DNA of 64,000 nucleotides from Atrichornis clamosus (GCA_013400975.1 WBMZ01000177.1:62001-126000); one strand, 5' to 3'; shown: positions 25,101-36,920, counted from the first letter of the stretch. The notes: generated by a model not told the origin, from the letters alone. Numbers and translations are program-made.

Positions 25101-28100
25101 CATGGGTAAAAGGGATGCAGAATCTGAGCTTACACATGCAAATGAAGCCTCTGCTGGTCGGGGTAAGACGTGGAGCTGAGGTGGCAGGAGGAGGGAGGCT
25201 GTCACTCCTGCCCACGACACTGTCTGCACTACGGACATGGTGCTTCAGAGGCAGAAGGACTGTAGGAAGTCATAAGCATGCCCAACCCTACGGTTCTTTT
25301 TCTCCCCAGAAGTCAAACTGAGCCCTCATGCACTTTCCTATCAAGTTTTTGCCATTGGTGAGATGCCCCTCTACATGTGCACTAATGCCCTAGATCCCCT
25401 GGCAGCCACAGCAATAGAAACTTTAATTTCTTTGTGAAAAACGCTCCCCATAGCTCTGGTCCAAGCAGATGACCAGACCTGAAGGCTGGTGGTCCAGCCA
25501 TGGCCCTGACACACAGAATGTGAATTGCAGGTGGCAGTAAGAGCTCGCTGGTATATGAGCTGCACAGGGAGATAAAGGCCATCTCCTTCAGCAGCTGGGG
25601 AGAGAAGAACTAAAAAAGTTCTTTGTGCTGGGATTTACACATTATCCTCCTAAGTGAAACACTAATGAATAAGACAAGGCAACAGTGGCATTTTTGACAG
25701 GTAATCCACGTGTCACTGCAAAATGCTTCAATCAGGTGAGAGATGAAATTCATATAAAGCTGTGTCTGTGCCAGAGAAACTGCTGTTTGACATGTAGTAA
25801 AACCTCCATCCTGACTTCTTGTCAGATAGCCTCCCTTTTTCTTGGCCTGGTTTTGACAGTGCCTGTCCTGCTAATGGGCTGGTGATCTATTAAATACCTC
25901 ATGGTTATCTTGCACCTTTCCTTCTTATATATTACAAAAGAATATTAAACATTACACTGAATGATCCTTCCATTTAGATTGGAAATTTTTTTAGGACAAG
26001 AGATGAACTTATTTGCTGTATATAAGATTGTGGTCCTGCCATCCTTGCTGCAGGTGCAGACACAGTCTGAAGAGGGATGGCAGACAAAGGTAATGTCATA
26101 GTTGGTCAAAGCCTAATTCGGTGCATATTATGGGTCAGAGCCCTTTGCTGTAGCTGTTTTCAAGCATGATTATATCAAGCAGTGCCATGGGCTTCTGCTG
26201 CAAGGAATTAATTTTTTTTGGTAAATGTCCCTTTTCTTTCCGATCAGCCCTGTGATCAGGCTGTGTGAGGGTCCGCAATGCCTCCACAGTTTTTAAACCT
26301 CACCTTCAGGGGAGAGCAAATCTGCTTGTGAGCAAACTGATTTAAACATAAACAGGCTCAAATCATCCATACCAAATATGTTTGAATTTTCCCTGATGCC
26401 AGTATCCCCTTGAACCAGGTAAGAAGCCACATTCTTCACCCACAGACCAGTCTTGACTTTCACAGCAAGACAGCTTGAGGGATTTCCCAGGGTCCATAGT
26501 GTTTTGTGAGATATGAACTGCTGCCTTTCTTAGATGCACTGAAAATGAAGGTGAGCCTTCATGGTGCTGGGGCAAAACCAGACCCTGCTGGCAGGAGCTT
26601 CATCTAAATATCCTCATCCTTATTATTAGGGATGAGGCATCTGACTGGAACCTCCAAGGAGGCATCACCAATTTGAAGTCATGGGAAATCCAAAAAACCA
26701 GCAATTAAAATGATCTGGGCACCAAACCTACCTCTGAGACCCTCCTCTCTACAGATCATTTGTCTCATGATTTGGAAAACACTTGCATCTGACAGAATGA
26801 TGCTCATTCTCTCCCTTCCCCCCACAACACACAGAAATGACTCACAAACTGTGGTGTCAGATTTACAAAGTAAACAACCCCAAAATCTGATTCTTCTCAC
26901 CTTCTGTTATTTTTTTAAAAATAAAGAAATGTAAAGTATTACTTATAAATTAGTTGATAAAAAGAGAAACACAAAGGTATGGATTTTAAGATGTCCTTTG
27001 AAGCCCTGCAGTTTTCAAATAAATGTAAATCTCTGCCTTTTAAAGTATTTCTAGTAGCTTCTTGTGGCCACTAATGTCTTTGGAAGGAGTGCTGTTTATT
27101 TAATTATCATCACTTTCTTTTATTATATGGCTATGGGAGAAAAAAGTCTCACAAGTGAAACAGCATTATCTTTACTTTCTCTCTGCCCTACTAGGTTTTA
27201 CTATTTTCAAGGTACATCAAACAAACAAATAAAATTAAGTCTGATTCTAAAGTGGAGTGTGTAGCGTTAACTATTTAAATTATATCACAATCAAATGAAA
27301 TTATTAAAGAATAAACCAAATTCCCTCCCAACACAGTGATGACAAAAGCCTTTTGGAGGGAGGGAGCAGCTTTGCAGTAAACTCCTTCTGTGCACGGATT
27401 AAACGCCTCAGCAGCACGCAGCTCTTGAGAACACTTTATTGCTCTGTGCATACATGCACAGAATATAAATTATTGCTTAATTATGTACTGTTCCAGCAGA
27501 AGCAGCTTGCGGCATCACCAATAGGTTGCAGAATAGCAAGGGGTTTACTGGAAAATTGCCCTTATGAAAAAAGCTGAGATGGAAGGATAAATCTGACTGG
27601 GTGATGGAGATTTAGTGCGGTGTCCTTGTGAGACTGCATCCCCACCTGGGTGGGGACTTAAAGCATTTTTATCTTATACCACGGGCCAGAGTAAACTGCA
27701 GGGTCTGTCATGATATTGCATTGCAGCCACTCTCAGAACGTGGTTTGCGTTTGGCCTTTGGCCTCCTGCCTCACGACGTGCCAGCGGTGCCCAGCACACG
27801 CCAGAGCTGTGAGCCTGCTGCGTGTCCCCTCCCCAGTGTGTCTGTCTAGAGACTGCTGCTGCACAGGCCATAATGTCTTAAGGCACCAGAGCATTATGTG
27901 TCCTCAGCCACAACTCCAAATAATTAATGGGGACCATCCTTAGGCTCATGTAAATCAGTATCTTATACGGAACAAAGTTACAGCAGCTGAGGGCTGAACT
28001 CCAGCTTGCTCTGCTGATACAGTCAGCCCACGTGGCACAGTGCAGGTCTGCACATGGTGACACTTGTGTGACCGTATCCCTCAGGGCACAGGACACCCTT

Positions 28101-30248
28101 GCTGTGCACTGCGGCAGCCAGTGAGCTACAGCTGTGAGCAAGCACCCTCTGAAGCTGGGAGCTGGCACATAAGGCAAACAACAGCACACAGCTAAGGGCA
28201 CGATGTTTTGATTAAATGGACTAGGGAGAAAAGAAAGCTTTCAGATCAAACCCTGAATAACCCTCTGATTACTTTAGTAATGGTGATTCCTGTGACCCAC
28301 CCAAAATAACCTCGCAATAACAAAGTGAGTTGACTGCAGCCATTAAGCAAACATAATGGCTCATGAACTTGCAGCCACAACACAGGAGGCAGCAAAAACT
28401 GTGCCAGTTGTAGTACTGGGATATGATGCTGTATTTTACTGGGAGCAGAAGGGAAAGAAAGGACCTCTAAAAGTCAAAATGAAGAAACATCCTAATCCAA
28501 GGTTAGTGAAATTATCCCATGTATGTGCTGGCAAGCACCACACTTGGCAACATACAGAGGTTTCTGGCAGGTTTCTTTCATCCCCTGCAGTATGGACCTC
28601 ACAGCATGACCCAGGCAGAGGCCAAAAGATTAAACAGAAAGGGGCACTAGAGGTCTGAGGAAACTCAAATGACTCCATCACACCTCAGATTTGTTTCCCT
28701 GAGTTGACCTGCCAGGAATAGAAAAACCTTTTCTATATGTGCTAATACATTTACTGAGATAAAATAGTCAGAAATCAAAACAAGATGTAATTTTGTCTGG
28801 TCAAGAAAAAATGGCTTAGTGCAGGGCACCCTCATGAAGTTTACATCATTCACATGAATGCCTGCAAGCAACAAACTAGACTGACCCTGTACAGCCTTAA
28901 AGGATCATGCTGAAATTTTCTTTCCTGTTGCAGAGGAAATACCTGCGCATCCTCTGTAGCGTACACGAGTACATTGGCACGACTCATGTCTGCATGCCCT
29001 GGAACAGCCAGGTTGGACAGAAAGGAGGAGGGCCCTTCTCATCTACTTTCTACCAGATCCAGCTGCTTTTTAAGTGGAATTTCCAGTGTCCAGTTGGACT
29101 ATGTCCAGGCAGATTAGACCAAGCAAGCGTGGCAGTGATTTGTCCAAGGGGAATGTTGTTTTTCTAAGTTGACAACCTGAGGAGCCAAGAAGGTGAATCT
29201 AAACCTCGCTTCAGCCTCTTCATTTAACATAAAAGTCTGCCACACACAGACATTTTTCTCCCCACTCCCTCTGTAAGGCTTTATTTCTGTCTAGTAAGTC
29301 ATGCCAGTATTAATCTTTCTTCTGTTGCATGTGCAGTCTTCTTTCCTCTTTGATGGCAGGCATGCAAACAACTCAGCAAACTTTTCTTAAAAAAACCCCA
29401 GCCCAGTAATGAATGCCAGTTTTGTTTTCATTGTCTTCCGTTGGCCTTGATGCATCTTGCCATTGGAATTTGGAAGCTAGCAACAGATCAAAGACCTAGT
29501 GACATTATTAAAGGATACAGAACAACCACTGAATTTTAAAATACACAGAACTTGTTTTCCAGGGCTGTGGGTGGGGAAGTCTTTTGTATTTATATGGAAT
29601 CTGTCTCCCCTGCTTTGCTTCTACTTTATTTCACCTTCTGTCAGCCCCCAAAGACCTACTGACATCCTAGAGAAGCAATCTGATTGCATGCCCTTCACAG
29701 ACTACACGAAGTTGTCTGTTCTCGTAACTCTAGAAGGTACTGATGCTTCTGCCAGTACCTCCCAGCGTGGTGAGGGAGAAATTACAAGTCAGTAGAGCTG
29801 ACTTAAAATGAACACACAGAGGAATATGAACAGTCCTTCTTGCTGAAAAGCCAGGCTGAGCTGACTCCTTAATTTACTGTACACCGAGTTCAGGGAGATT
29901 TGAGCTAGGACAGAAAAACAATGAGTTTATAGGTGTGCATACACTACTTGTCCTGTCTTTTGCTCCAGACTATAAGATCTCTGCACCTCATTAAAGAAGC
30001 CTTTTCTCTTCTTCTCCTAATTGCCAGTGCTCTCCTGTGATCAGGTACAAGGTTGGTGGAATTCTGTTGGTATTTCTTCGCCTACAGCCTGTAAGTGCAC
30101 ATCTAGGAGCATCAGAAATAAGCTACAGGAAAAAAAACCCACAACACATTTGAAGGTTGACTTTGAAGTCAGCTGATAATGTTTCCATGGAGATCAAATG
30201 CTATGGAATTGACAATGAATTCTCTTGTTGAGCCTTTTTTTCCAGGGG

Positions 30249-30263
30249 AAAAAAAAAAAAAAA
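30249..30263. repeat. Poly(A) run of 15
   Basis: Fifteen consecutive A residues directly after CCAGGGG. I saw no SINE or processed-gene body upstream that would make this a retroposon tail. Confidence 0.8.
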
Positions 30264-31264
30264 GCAAAGGATAATACCTCTAAATTACTACACTCTGCAG
30301 TACAGTTGTTGTCTTGCAAAAAACATTTCTATATCCCACTCCTGTTTTCTTAGGGGGTGTTAACTCTTAGGTCTCAATATTTCAGTGCTAGGTCTGCCAA
30401 CATTGACCTAGAGAATCAGCTATATTCCTGAGGTATTGCAAAAAGATAGCATCTAGTGAAATTTATATGAGAAAAAGGACATAACTCTGCATTTGCACAC
30501 TTATGCTGTAGAAGATGCAAAAATGGGAGTTATGATTCCCCTTGAGGAGTATTATAACATGAAATTATAAAAGAGCATTTCAGTGGCTGACAGGCAGTGA
30601 CACAGAGATGTCTGTACTTCGAAAGTGGGCGATCTGTCGTATTTCCAGAGTCTCCTATTTCCTTTTCAAAGTGAATGCCAGCATTAATAAATAAATGCAA
30701 AACGTGTTGTTGGTGCACCAGAGAGCAGGGAGATGTACTAGAAGTAAAGATGTAACGCGCTCCCCCAGCTCTGCCTTTTAAGCACAACGTGTGTGAGCCG
30801 TGTCATGCCGTCAGCTGAGCCACTTCTTTCTAGCTGGGAAATGCTAAACAGGCCACCTTGGCACTATAGGAACCCCAAAAGATGGCAAAGGGGACGTATG
30901 TCTGCATGGATGATTTCCTAAATATTTCTTTTTTGAGTGAAAATAGGGACTTAGATAGCATTCAAAAGGAAAGTGATAACAGTTGCTAAATGCTGATTAC
31001 TAATGGTTAGCTGGTCTGGATGAAGAAGCACCTCCAGTCCTACCCATGTATCAGGACTGGACATGTATATACACAGTGAGCCTGTATCCATACATATGTG
31101 TCTGGACATGTATCCATCCGTATCCTGGTTTTGAAATACAAAAGAAAAGAAGGCACACTCTTCAGACCCCAGAAAAATGGCCTAAAATGGAACCAAGGAA
31201 CATGACCTGCAACCAGGTCTGTGAGAAACACCACAAACTGTGCAGGGGAGAGATGTTTCAAAAG

Positions 31265-31652
31265 ATTCATAGAATTGTTTAGGTTGGAAAAGACCTTCAA
31301 GATCATTGAGTCCAACCATTAACCCAGCACTGCCAAATCCACCATTAAACCATGTCCCTAAGTGCCACATCTACATGCCTCTTGAATGCCTCCTGGGATG
31401 GTAACTCAACCCCCTCCCTGGACAGCCTGTTCCAGTGCTTGACCACCCTTTCAGTGAAGCAAATTTTCCTATTATCCAGTCTAAAGCTTCCCTGGCACAA
31501 TTTAAGGCCACTTCCTCTTGTCCTATTGCTTGTTACTTGGGAGAAGAGACCAAGCCCCCATTGCTACAGTTTCCTGTCAGGCAGTTGTAAAGAGCAATGA
31601 GGTCTCCCCTGAGCCTTCTTTTCTCCAGGGTTAACAAACACAGCTCCCTCAG
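31265..31652 (-). mobile_element. CR1 LINE, 5'-truncated 3' end
   Basis: The plus strand shows the reverse complement of an avian CR1 3' end. It begins with ATTCATAGAAT, the remnant of the CR1 terminal ATTCTATGAT-type repeat, then GGTTGGAAAAGACCTTCAAG and the usual block about defending the host of motifs GAGTCCAACC, CCTGTTCCAGTGCTTGACCA and CCTCTTGTCCTATTGCTTG. Similarity stops near 31652, as expected for 5' truncation. The element is sense-oriented relative to TMEM178B. It has no coding capacity; the 82-codon frame across it at 31352-31600 is an antisense read-through of the repeat. The moderate divergence suggests a fairly old insertion. Confidence 0.92.
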
Positions 31653-32585
31653 TAAAGAGGGACTGACAAATCCTTAAAAGTGATGAAAAAGGACATTGTT
31701 AGAAACAGGTTGACTCTTATTTCCTGAATATACATGCACTTGGCCTTGTTACATTACCTCCTGATGGGCACAAGTCCTCCGTGACTGCTCCAAGCTCTGC
31801 TTCTCCTCACAGGTCCATAAAGACCCTCATCAGCGCCTTTCTGCCTTCCACAACACCCTTGCAATGTGTTTGAGGGTTTTAAACAATCAAGAGCCTTTGA
31901 GAGGTTTAAACATTTAAAGCCTATTAACACTGTACATTAACTCAAGCTTGTTCCAACTCGAGGCCTTACATCACTTTAGAGCATAATGCAAAATTTAACC
32001 ACATGCACAAGTAGGAGCCAGAGTGTACACGTGAGTGGTGGGAGAGGCACGGCAGAGCGGGGACTGACTTTGTTGTGCTGAGGCTAAAGACTTTCATAAC
32101 AAATGTATGGCATTTCTTGATACAAACCAGCCTTTGTCTCCATCTGGAGGTCAATCCACATAAATAAGTTCTCACAGTGGTCTGTAGAGAGTTTTGCCAA
32201 ATTTTTAAGCTCCTCTGCAATCATCATTAATTTGGTTCCTCCCACAGAAATAAAATATGATTGTTATCTCATTTTTTTCCAGTGTTCCAACTTTTTTTGA
32301 ATTATACATACCCTTCAAAGTGGCCAAAGGCATTGTGCTTTTGTGAAAACTATCTTTATCCCAAGCTTCACAGCTCAGATTCCAGTGACTTACTGTAGCT
32401 CTTGGGTTTTGTAAAGATCACATGCTGCTGTTTAAGATCTGTATGCATACACTTGTGCACGCACATGTGCATTTACACTGGCCTTTCCACAGGGAAAAAA
32501 TATTTGATGCAAACTTTCTGAAACAATTGCTTTTTGAAAAGAAGCACAAGAAACTAAACTTCAAAGAATAATGTTGTGGAAATGG

Positions 32586-32597
32586 AAAAAAAAAAAA
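32586..32597. repeat. Poly(A) run of 12
   Basis: Twelve consecutive A residues within intron sequence, without a recognisable retroposon body next to it. Confidence 0.75.
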
Positions 32598-34817
32598 GTA
32601 TGATCACAGGAAATACGTTCCATATACAGTGTTCTAATTGATCATGTCACCACAAGTAAACATTCTGAAGAATGGGTAGAGACCTTTGTTATTAATGAGA
32701 ACTAGAAATCCTAGGTACCCTGTGGGACTACCATATTTCCTGATGAACTCCAAAGAATGGCTCTTACTTTCTCCCTTTGTTTATCTTTCTCTTTGCTTCC
32801 TCTTGGCAGCTACTATGAAGGTACTTCGTAACTGCCTAGGAGATGTCAGTCACAGAGCTTTGCCTTACACTTGCTGCATTAAATTGCTCCATTTTTGTTT
32901 CTTAAATTATTCAGCAGTGAAACGATTATTTTGAGATGGCAGGACCACAGTTGTGTAGAATAAACACTCTTATTTTCTACTGTTATGTGCTATTTTCAAA
33001 GTACAGTGAGATAAATTTGGGACTCAAATGACTCAACAGCTGGTAACGATCCATGGCTGCAAATACACAGATGCCTCAGTTGTCATCTACTAACATATGC
33101 ACAGCACAGGCAGAGGAAGCACAGCACAGAGGCTCAGGGATTTGGAAGACAAGGCTCTCTGTGGAGGTGGGGAGCGAAAGAGGATACAGATGTATACTGA
33201 CAACGGTGCTGCACGGCTCCCAAGGCCTATTCTGAAGTCCCACTTTCTGATGGGGTTTGCATCCCTCAATATCAGCCTGGTCATCAGCTCCTGGACACAG
33301 TGAGTAGTGCTGTGACTGCTGATGGCACTGGCACAAAGCCCTGAGTGCGTCCTCATCCCCCCTGCGCCTTGCGACAGCCCTGCACGAAGAGTGGCACAGC
33401 TGGGGCAAGAGAAGGTGACCTGGTCTAAATGCTCAGTCCATCCTCTGGCTGCAAGAATAATAAAGCATTTTGTTGACTTACCCCTGAACTGAGGGAAGGA
33501 ATATTTTGGAAGTATTTCTGAGAAGGGAGAAGGCTGGAAATTACTTATTAAAAGCTGTTTCTCTCTAGTTTAAAATATAAAAGAAGAACACACTTATACA
33601 TACGTAAGTGGGTTTTTCTTCATTTCTTTAATAAACATTCTTTCTTGCATATCTGAAATAAAGCATTACATTGCGCCAACACACCTGCATAATAATTTTT
33701 TCTTCCCTCTCACACATCTTTCCTGCTTGCTTATCTCTGCTGCAGCAGCCAGCAGTGGAAAGAATAGGTGTTCACCTGTGCTATGGGAAAGATTTGAAGT
33801 TTTTCTAACCCTGGCCTAGGTTCTTTGAGTATGGACAGGACTTGAAGAGCAGTGTCTCTGCAGCACTCTTGGGGGGTCAAAAGAAACCCAAATCAGTGGC
33901 AGAAGTGTAGCTGGCGAATGGCACTTGAAACCCTCCTCAGACTGGCAGATCCTCACTGGCGAGGAGGGAAGAGGAGAGGATGAAAGAAATTCCTGAAAGC
34001 AAATGCTAGGACAAAAAATCAGGCCAGAAAAACTTCATACCACTACTGCATGTGTACAGCAGGACTTCCAGGCCTTTCACTGCCAGTAGAAAAGGAAGTT
34101 TCAGACTCCCAAGCAAAGCCTCCAAGCCCAGTACTTCATGCAAAAATGTCATTAGGCAAAGACAAGAAATGAGCTGCTATGCGAGACTCCAGATCATTTT
34201 ATTACAGATTGCATGGTGAAGCCAAATCACATGAATAAGGGCATTTAACATCTGGAATAATTTCCAAATAGACTAATTAGAGACTGAATTATTAATGGTA
34301 AAATTTCTAATTGGCTCAAAGCAATGTTACAGCAAGGAACACACTTGACTTTGCAAAGAATAATGGTGATTTGCAAGGCTAGTAAAATTACATGCTTCTC
34401 TAAGGAAATTGTTAGAAATGGGGAAAAAACCCTGAAGTGATCCTAAAGTGTATGTCACAAGACAAAACTGGCAGAGACCTGGTAAGAGTGAAGAGAATAG
34501 GTAAAACAGTAAACAAGTACAGAGATGATTTATTGCATTTATTTGCAGTAAATTTGGAACAAAATAAGACAACGCAGAAGTCTCTCCCTGAAGGGCTGCC
34601 TTGTTAGGCATGCAGTAAAACCCTAACTATTTCACTGAAATTTGTTCCCAGTACAAATTACAGACTAACAAAAGGAAAATACATGAATGTGCAGCTGAAG
34701 GACAGAGCTCTGATAAGGATGATAAAACGTCATTCTTTGTCAGCCTTTTAATACTTTTACAAAGGCAAGTGATGTAGCTTTGGCTGGGAATAATTGTGCG
34801 ATGAAGCAAGTACCAGA

Positions 34818-34960
34818 ACAAGATATTGGAAGTGCCATTTTGTATTTCCAGCTGGGACAACAGACAGCAGTTCAGCAAAGAGGTGCACAAGGACGAGAAG
34901 GGGAGGATGCAACCACTGCCAAAACATTGGATCATGCCACCATGAGGCAGCCCTGCCACC
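34818..34960 (+). pseudogene. Possible gag zinc-knuckle fragment of the Gypsy relic
   Basis: The frame containing 34794-34988 reads WKCHFVFPAG near its middle and GGCNHCQNIGSCHHE later on. C-x2-C-x3-G followed by His/Cys-rich residues recalls the second CCHC knuckle of Ty3/Gypsy gag proteins, in which a Cys pair, a Gly-His and a final Cys follow one another. Neither knuckle is complete. This call depends mainly on its position just upstream of the reverse transcriptase fragments and would not stand alone. Confidence 0.3.
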
Positions 34961-35125
34961 CCACTTTCCCCACAGCAGGCACGGATAAAGAGGAAAAGGG
35001 TTTTGAAACATTTAGGTACAAAGTCAGCCCTGTCCTTAGAAATAATGCAAGCCATGTGATATTTCAAAACAGCTGACTGAAATCAGATGACCTGGGAAAA
35101 CATCAGGCTATCAGAGATTGTTTTT

Positions 35126-35193
35126 AAAAGATGATTTTATAAAGCAAGGACAATAACACAAGGTGTGGTCCCTGCTTTATAAAATCATCTTTT
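35126..35193. repeat. 24-bp inverted repeat forming a strong hairpin
   Basis: The left arm at 35126-35149 and the right arm at 35170-35193 are complementary at 23 of 24 positions; the exception is an A-C mismatch (35147 against 35172). The loop is 20 nt. The stem core is GATGATTTTATAAAGC. The whole 68-nt hairpin has pre-miRNA dimensions and would form in RNA from either strand. It lies inside the Gypsy relic, between the possible gag fragment and the reverse transcriptase fragment. No miRNA family is recognised. Confidence 0.85.
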
Positions 35194-35245
35194 TGGTTTG
35201 GGTTTGCATGATTTTTGAAGAACAATCAACCAAGCAGAATGTGAG

Positions 35246-35482
35246 ATGCTGAAACAAGAAAATCCTGTGGATGAATGTACTGGAGAGCAGGTAGAAAAAC
35301 CTGCTGTTAGATGGATATACAGCTTGTTTGCTTATCATGATACAGGAAATATCCTTAAACAACTTGATGGTGAACTGAAAGAAGGGATTCCTGAAGACAA
35401 TGGAATTTGCCTTGGTAGAGTTACCAATGTGCCAATTGTAGTATCTCCACTCTTTGGAGCTGAAAGTAAAAAAGAAATTTGA
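35246..35482 (+). pseudogene. Reverse transcriptase N-terminal (fingers) fragment
   Basis: An open stretch of 78 codons. NILKQLDGELKEGI followed by GRVTNVPIVVSPLF has the layout of the Ty3/Gypsy segment in which a basic stretch and QL-LKE-GI helix precede the PT-WVSPIVVV strand. Several residues of the usual motif are replaced, and the frame ends at TGA without reaching the catalytic region. The start methionine is incidental. On its own the similarity is modest; the palm and integrase pieces downstream support it. Confidence 0.42.
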
Positions 35483-35829
35483 CCTTGACAATATTAGCTG
35501 TATTAGCTGTTGAGGGAGTGAAGACACCCACCAAAGGAATTAGCAGGTTTGCCATAATAAACCCAAACAAGTCAGGAACTTGAATACAATCAAAAGAACT
35601 TCCCCAAGCCAGAAAATGTGGGCACCACTTCCTGAGACCTGATGAGGAGGTCACATCTAGACTTCACAAAGCAAAGGAATAGTTTTGGTGCAAGTAAACT
35701 TACTTTGGTCAAAACACAACATATAAAATGCCCCATGTGGATTTCCTCAGGTGGATGTTTAGCTGAATTCCTGTTGGACTGCTACGAAGTACTTGATGAG
35801 CTTTAAAGCACTGGGTTTGCCACAGGACT

Positions 35830-36050
35830 CCGACATTTGGAAGTAGTGTTACAGCTGCTCCTAAAGTTCCAGAAATTGTTATAAAATTACAAAATTACTG
35901 GATGGAGCTTTTACTAGTGCACAGATTTTCAGTAATTTGCATGAAGAGAAAACACAAGAATCTGCAGGAGGATGTGCTTGGAGTCATGTATAATTTGAAT
36001 GTGACCCACTTCTGTAATAGAATTAAACAGTCTCAAGTAAGACGAATAAA
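35830..36050 (+). pseudogene. Reverse transcriptase palm fragment, split over two frames
   Basis: In the frame through 35886 the sequence reads KLLDGAFTSAQIFSNLHEE, resembling the segment around the catalytic YxDD/ISDD box of vertebrate Gypsy elements, but the double aspartate is gone. In the frame through 35941 it continues as KHKNLQEDVLGVMYNLNVT and then an SQSQVR motif. This matches the pattern EHDKNL-x-LxxLN-x-KCxFxxxQVxF that follows the catalytic box. A frameshift therefore lies near 35940. The upstream SSVTAAPKVPEI piece fits the preceding SSAPEVFQ-type motif. Confidence 0.5.
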
Positions 36051-36532
36051 ATGAATTAATCACAATGAAATTTAAGAGCACAATTCCAAATGGAGAAACT
36101 CTTGAAAAGGGAAACTCTCCCACCTTGCAAGGTAAAATGATACTGCCAATACTGAAATGAAATGACAATAGATAGTGCAATTCTGGGTACAGGAGGCTAT
36201 GCAACAGTACCATCATGCAAAATGAGATAAAAAGTACTAAACATCATTTACAGTATCCATCTGGCTCTGTACAAGATGAGGGACTGAAAAAAAAAATCCT
36301 ACTGTGGCCAGGCAAATGCTATCATTCAAGATAAGGAATCCAAGTATAAATTCTACAGTAAATACCGGAAATTATGGAAAAGAACTTCGGAAGCCGTAAG
36401 GGATCTGTGATTGCTGTTGATACAGATACATTTGGACTAAACAGAAAAGATGAATTATTAATAATTTTAGCTTGTTACAAAACATGCAGAATAACAGTGT
36501 AAAACACACTCTAAACCACAGTTTACACGTCC

Positions 36533-36772
36533 TGGATTCCAGATGAGCTAATACCAGATAATGGCCTGCATTTCGTAAGTGACTTGTTTCAGCAATTTGC
36601 TTGAGAAATTAGATCAAGCAAAGTACAACAAGTCACATGAGTTAGTAATTAGACTGTTTGGTAAATATAATAAAGAACCACAGGTCCAAGCAAACCACGT
36701 CTGCTCTTGTTAGATTATTTTAACACACTTCTCAGTGCTCTGTTGAGATTTCCTGTTCAAAGAATTATGGGC
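36533..36772 (+). pseudogene. Integrase catalytic-core fragment of the Gypsy relic
   Basis: One frame reads WIPDELIPDNGLHFVSDLFQ, which closely follows the GIPDxLxSDNGPQFxSxxFxxFA motif containing the second catalytic Asp of Ty3/Gypsy and retroviral integrases. After several stops (first at 36602-36604), the same frame gives LLDYFNTLLSALLRFPVQ and then RIMG, matching the LLxYRxTPxxxxxxSPAQxLMGR motif of the same family. The spacing between the two motifs is about 15 codons shorter than usual, and the segment that should carry the catalytic Glu is scrambled. The integrase is inactive. Confidence 0.62.
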
Positions 36773-36797
36773 AATAAGGGACAAGCCCCATAGATAT

Positions 36798-36920
36798 GTT
36801 AAACCAGCAGTGTTTAAGCATTACAAAAGAGCTGTTTGTCTAGAAATAAAAACAGAACAAATGCTACAAACATAGCCAGGACAAGTGGCATTGCAAATGG
36901 AAGGGAAAATTAGATTTCAG
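36798..36920 (+). pseudogene. Integrase C-terminal fragment of the Gypsy relic
   Basis: A shifted frame reads VKPAVFKHYKRAV and, after an in-frame TAG, PGQVALQMEGK. In vertebrate Gypsy elements the core is followed by a Lys-rich stretch with a tyrosine-containing motif and then a LxPGxxVRxQ-type SH3-like or GPY/F-type segment, and this layout is compatible. It is in a different frame from the core fragment, so at least one indel lies near 36780-36800. Confidence 0.42.

Larger units (their letters stand above)
34800..36920 (+). mobile_element. Decayed Ty3/Gypsy-type LTR retrotransposon relic
   Basis: A stretch of about 2.1 kb carries disrupted fragments that resemble, in order and on one strand, a gag zinc-knuckle region, the N-terminal part of reverse transcriptase, the reverse transcriptase palm and the integrase catalytic core plus C-terminal part of vertebrate Ty3/Gypsy elements. 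The integrase pieces are clearest, the palm piece next, and the gag piece weakest. Stops and frame changes break every domain. The distance from palm to integrase is roughly 1 kb shorter than in intact elements, so much of RNase H and the integrase N-terminus is deleted or unrecognisable. I could not define LTRs, target-site duplications or outer boundaries. Orientation is antisense to TMEM178B. Confidence 0.6.

Noticed and set aside
28356..28658. 100-codon plus-strand frame with a Lys-rich middle, considered as a retroelement gag or processed pseudogene
   Set aside because: No zinc knuckle, no poly(A) tail and no identifiable parent gene.
34627..35067. 146-codon open frame on the minus strand
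   Set aside because: It runs antisense to the Gypsy relic, has no recognisable motif and is best explained as the opposite strand of the decayed element.
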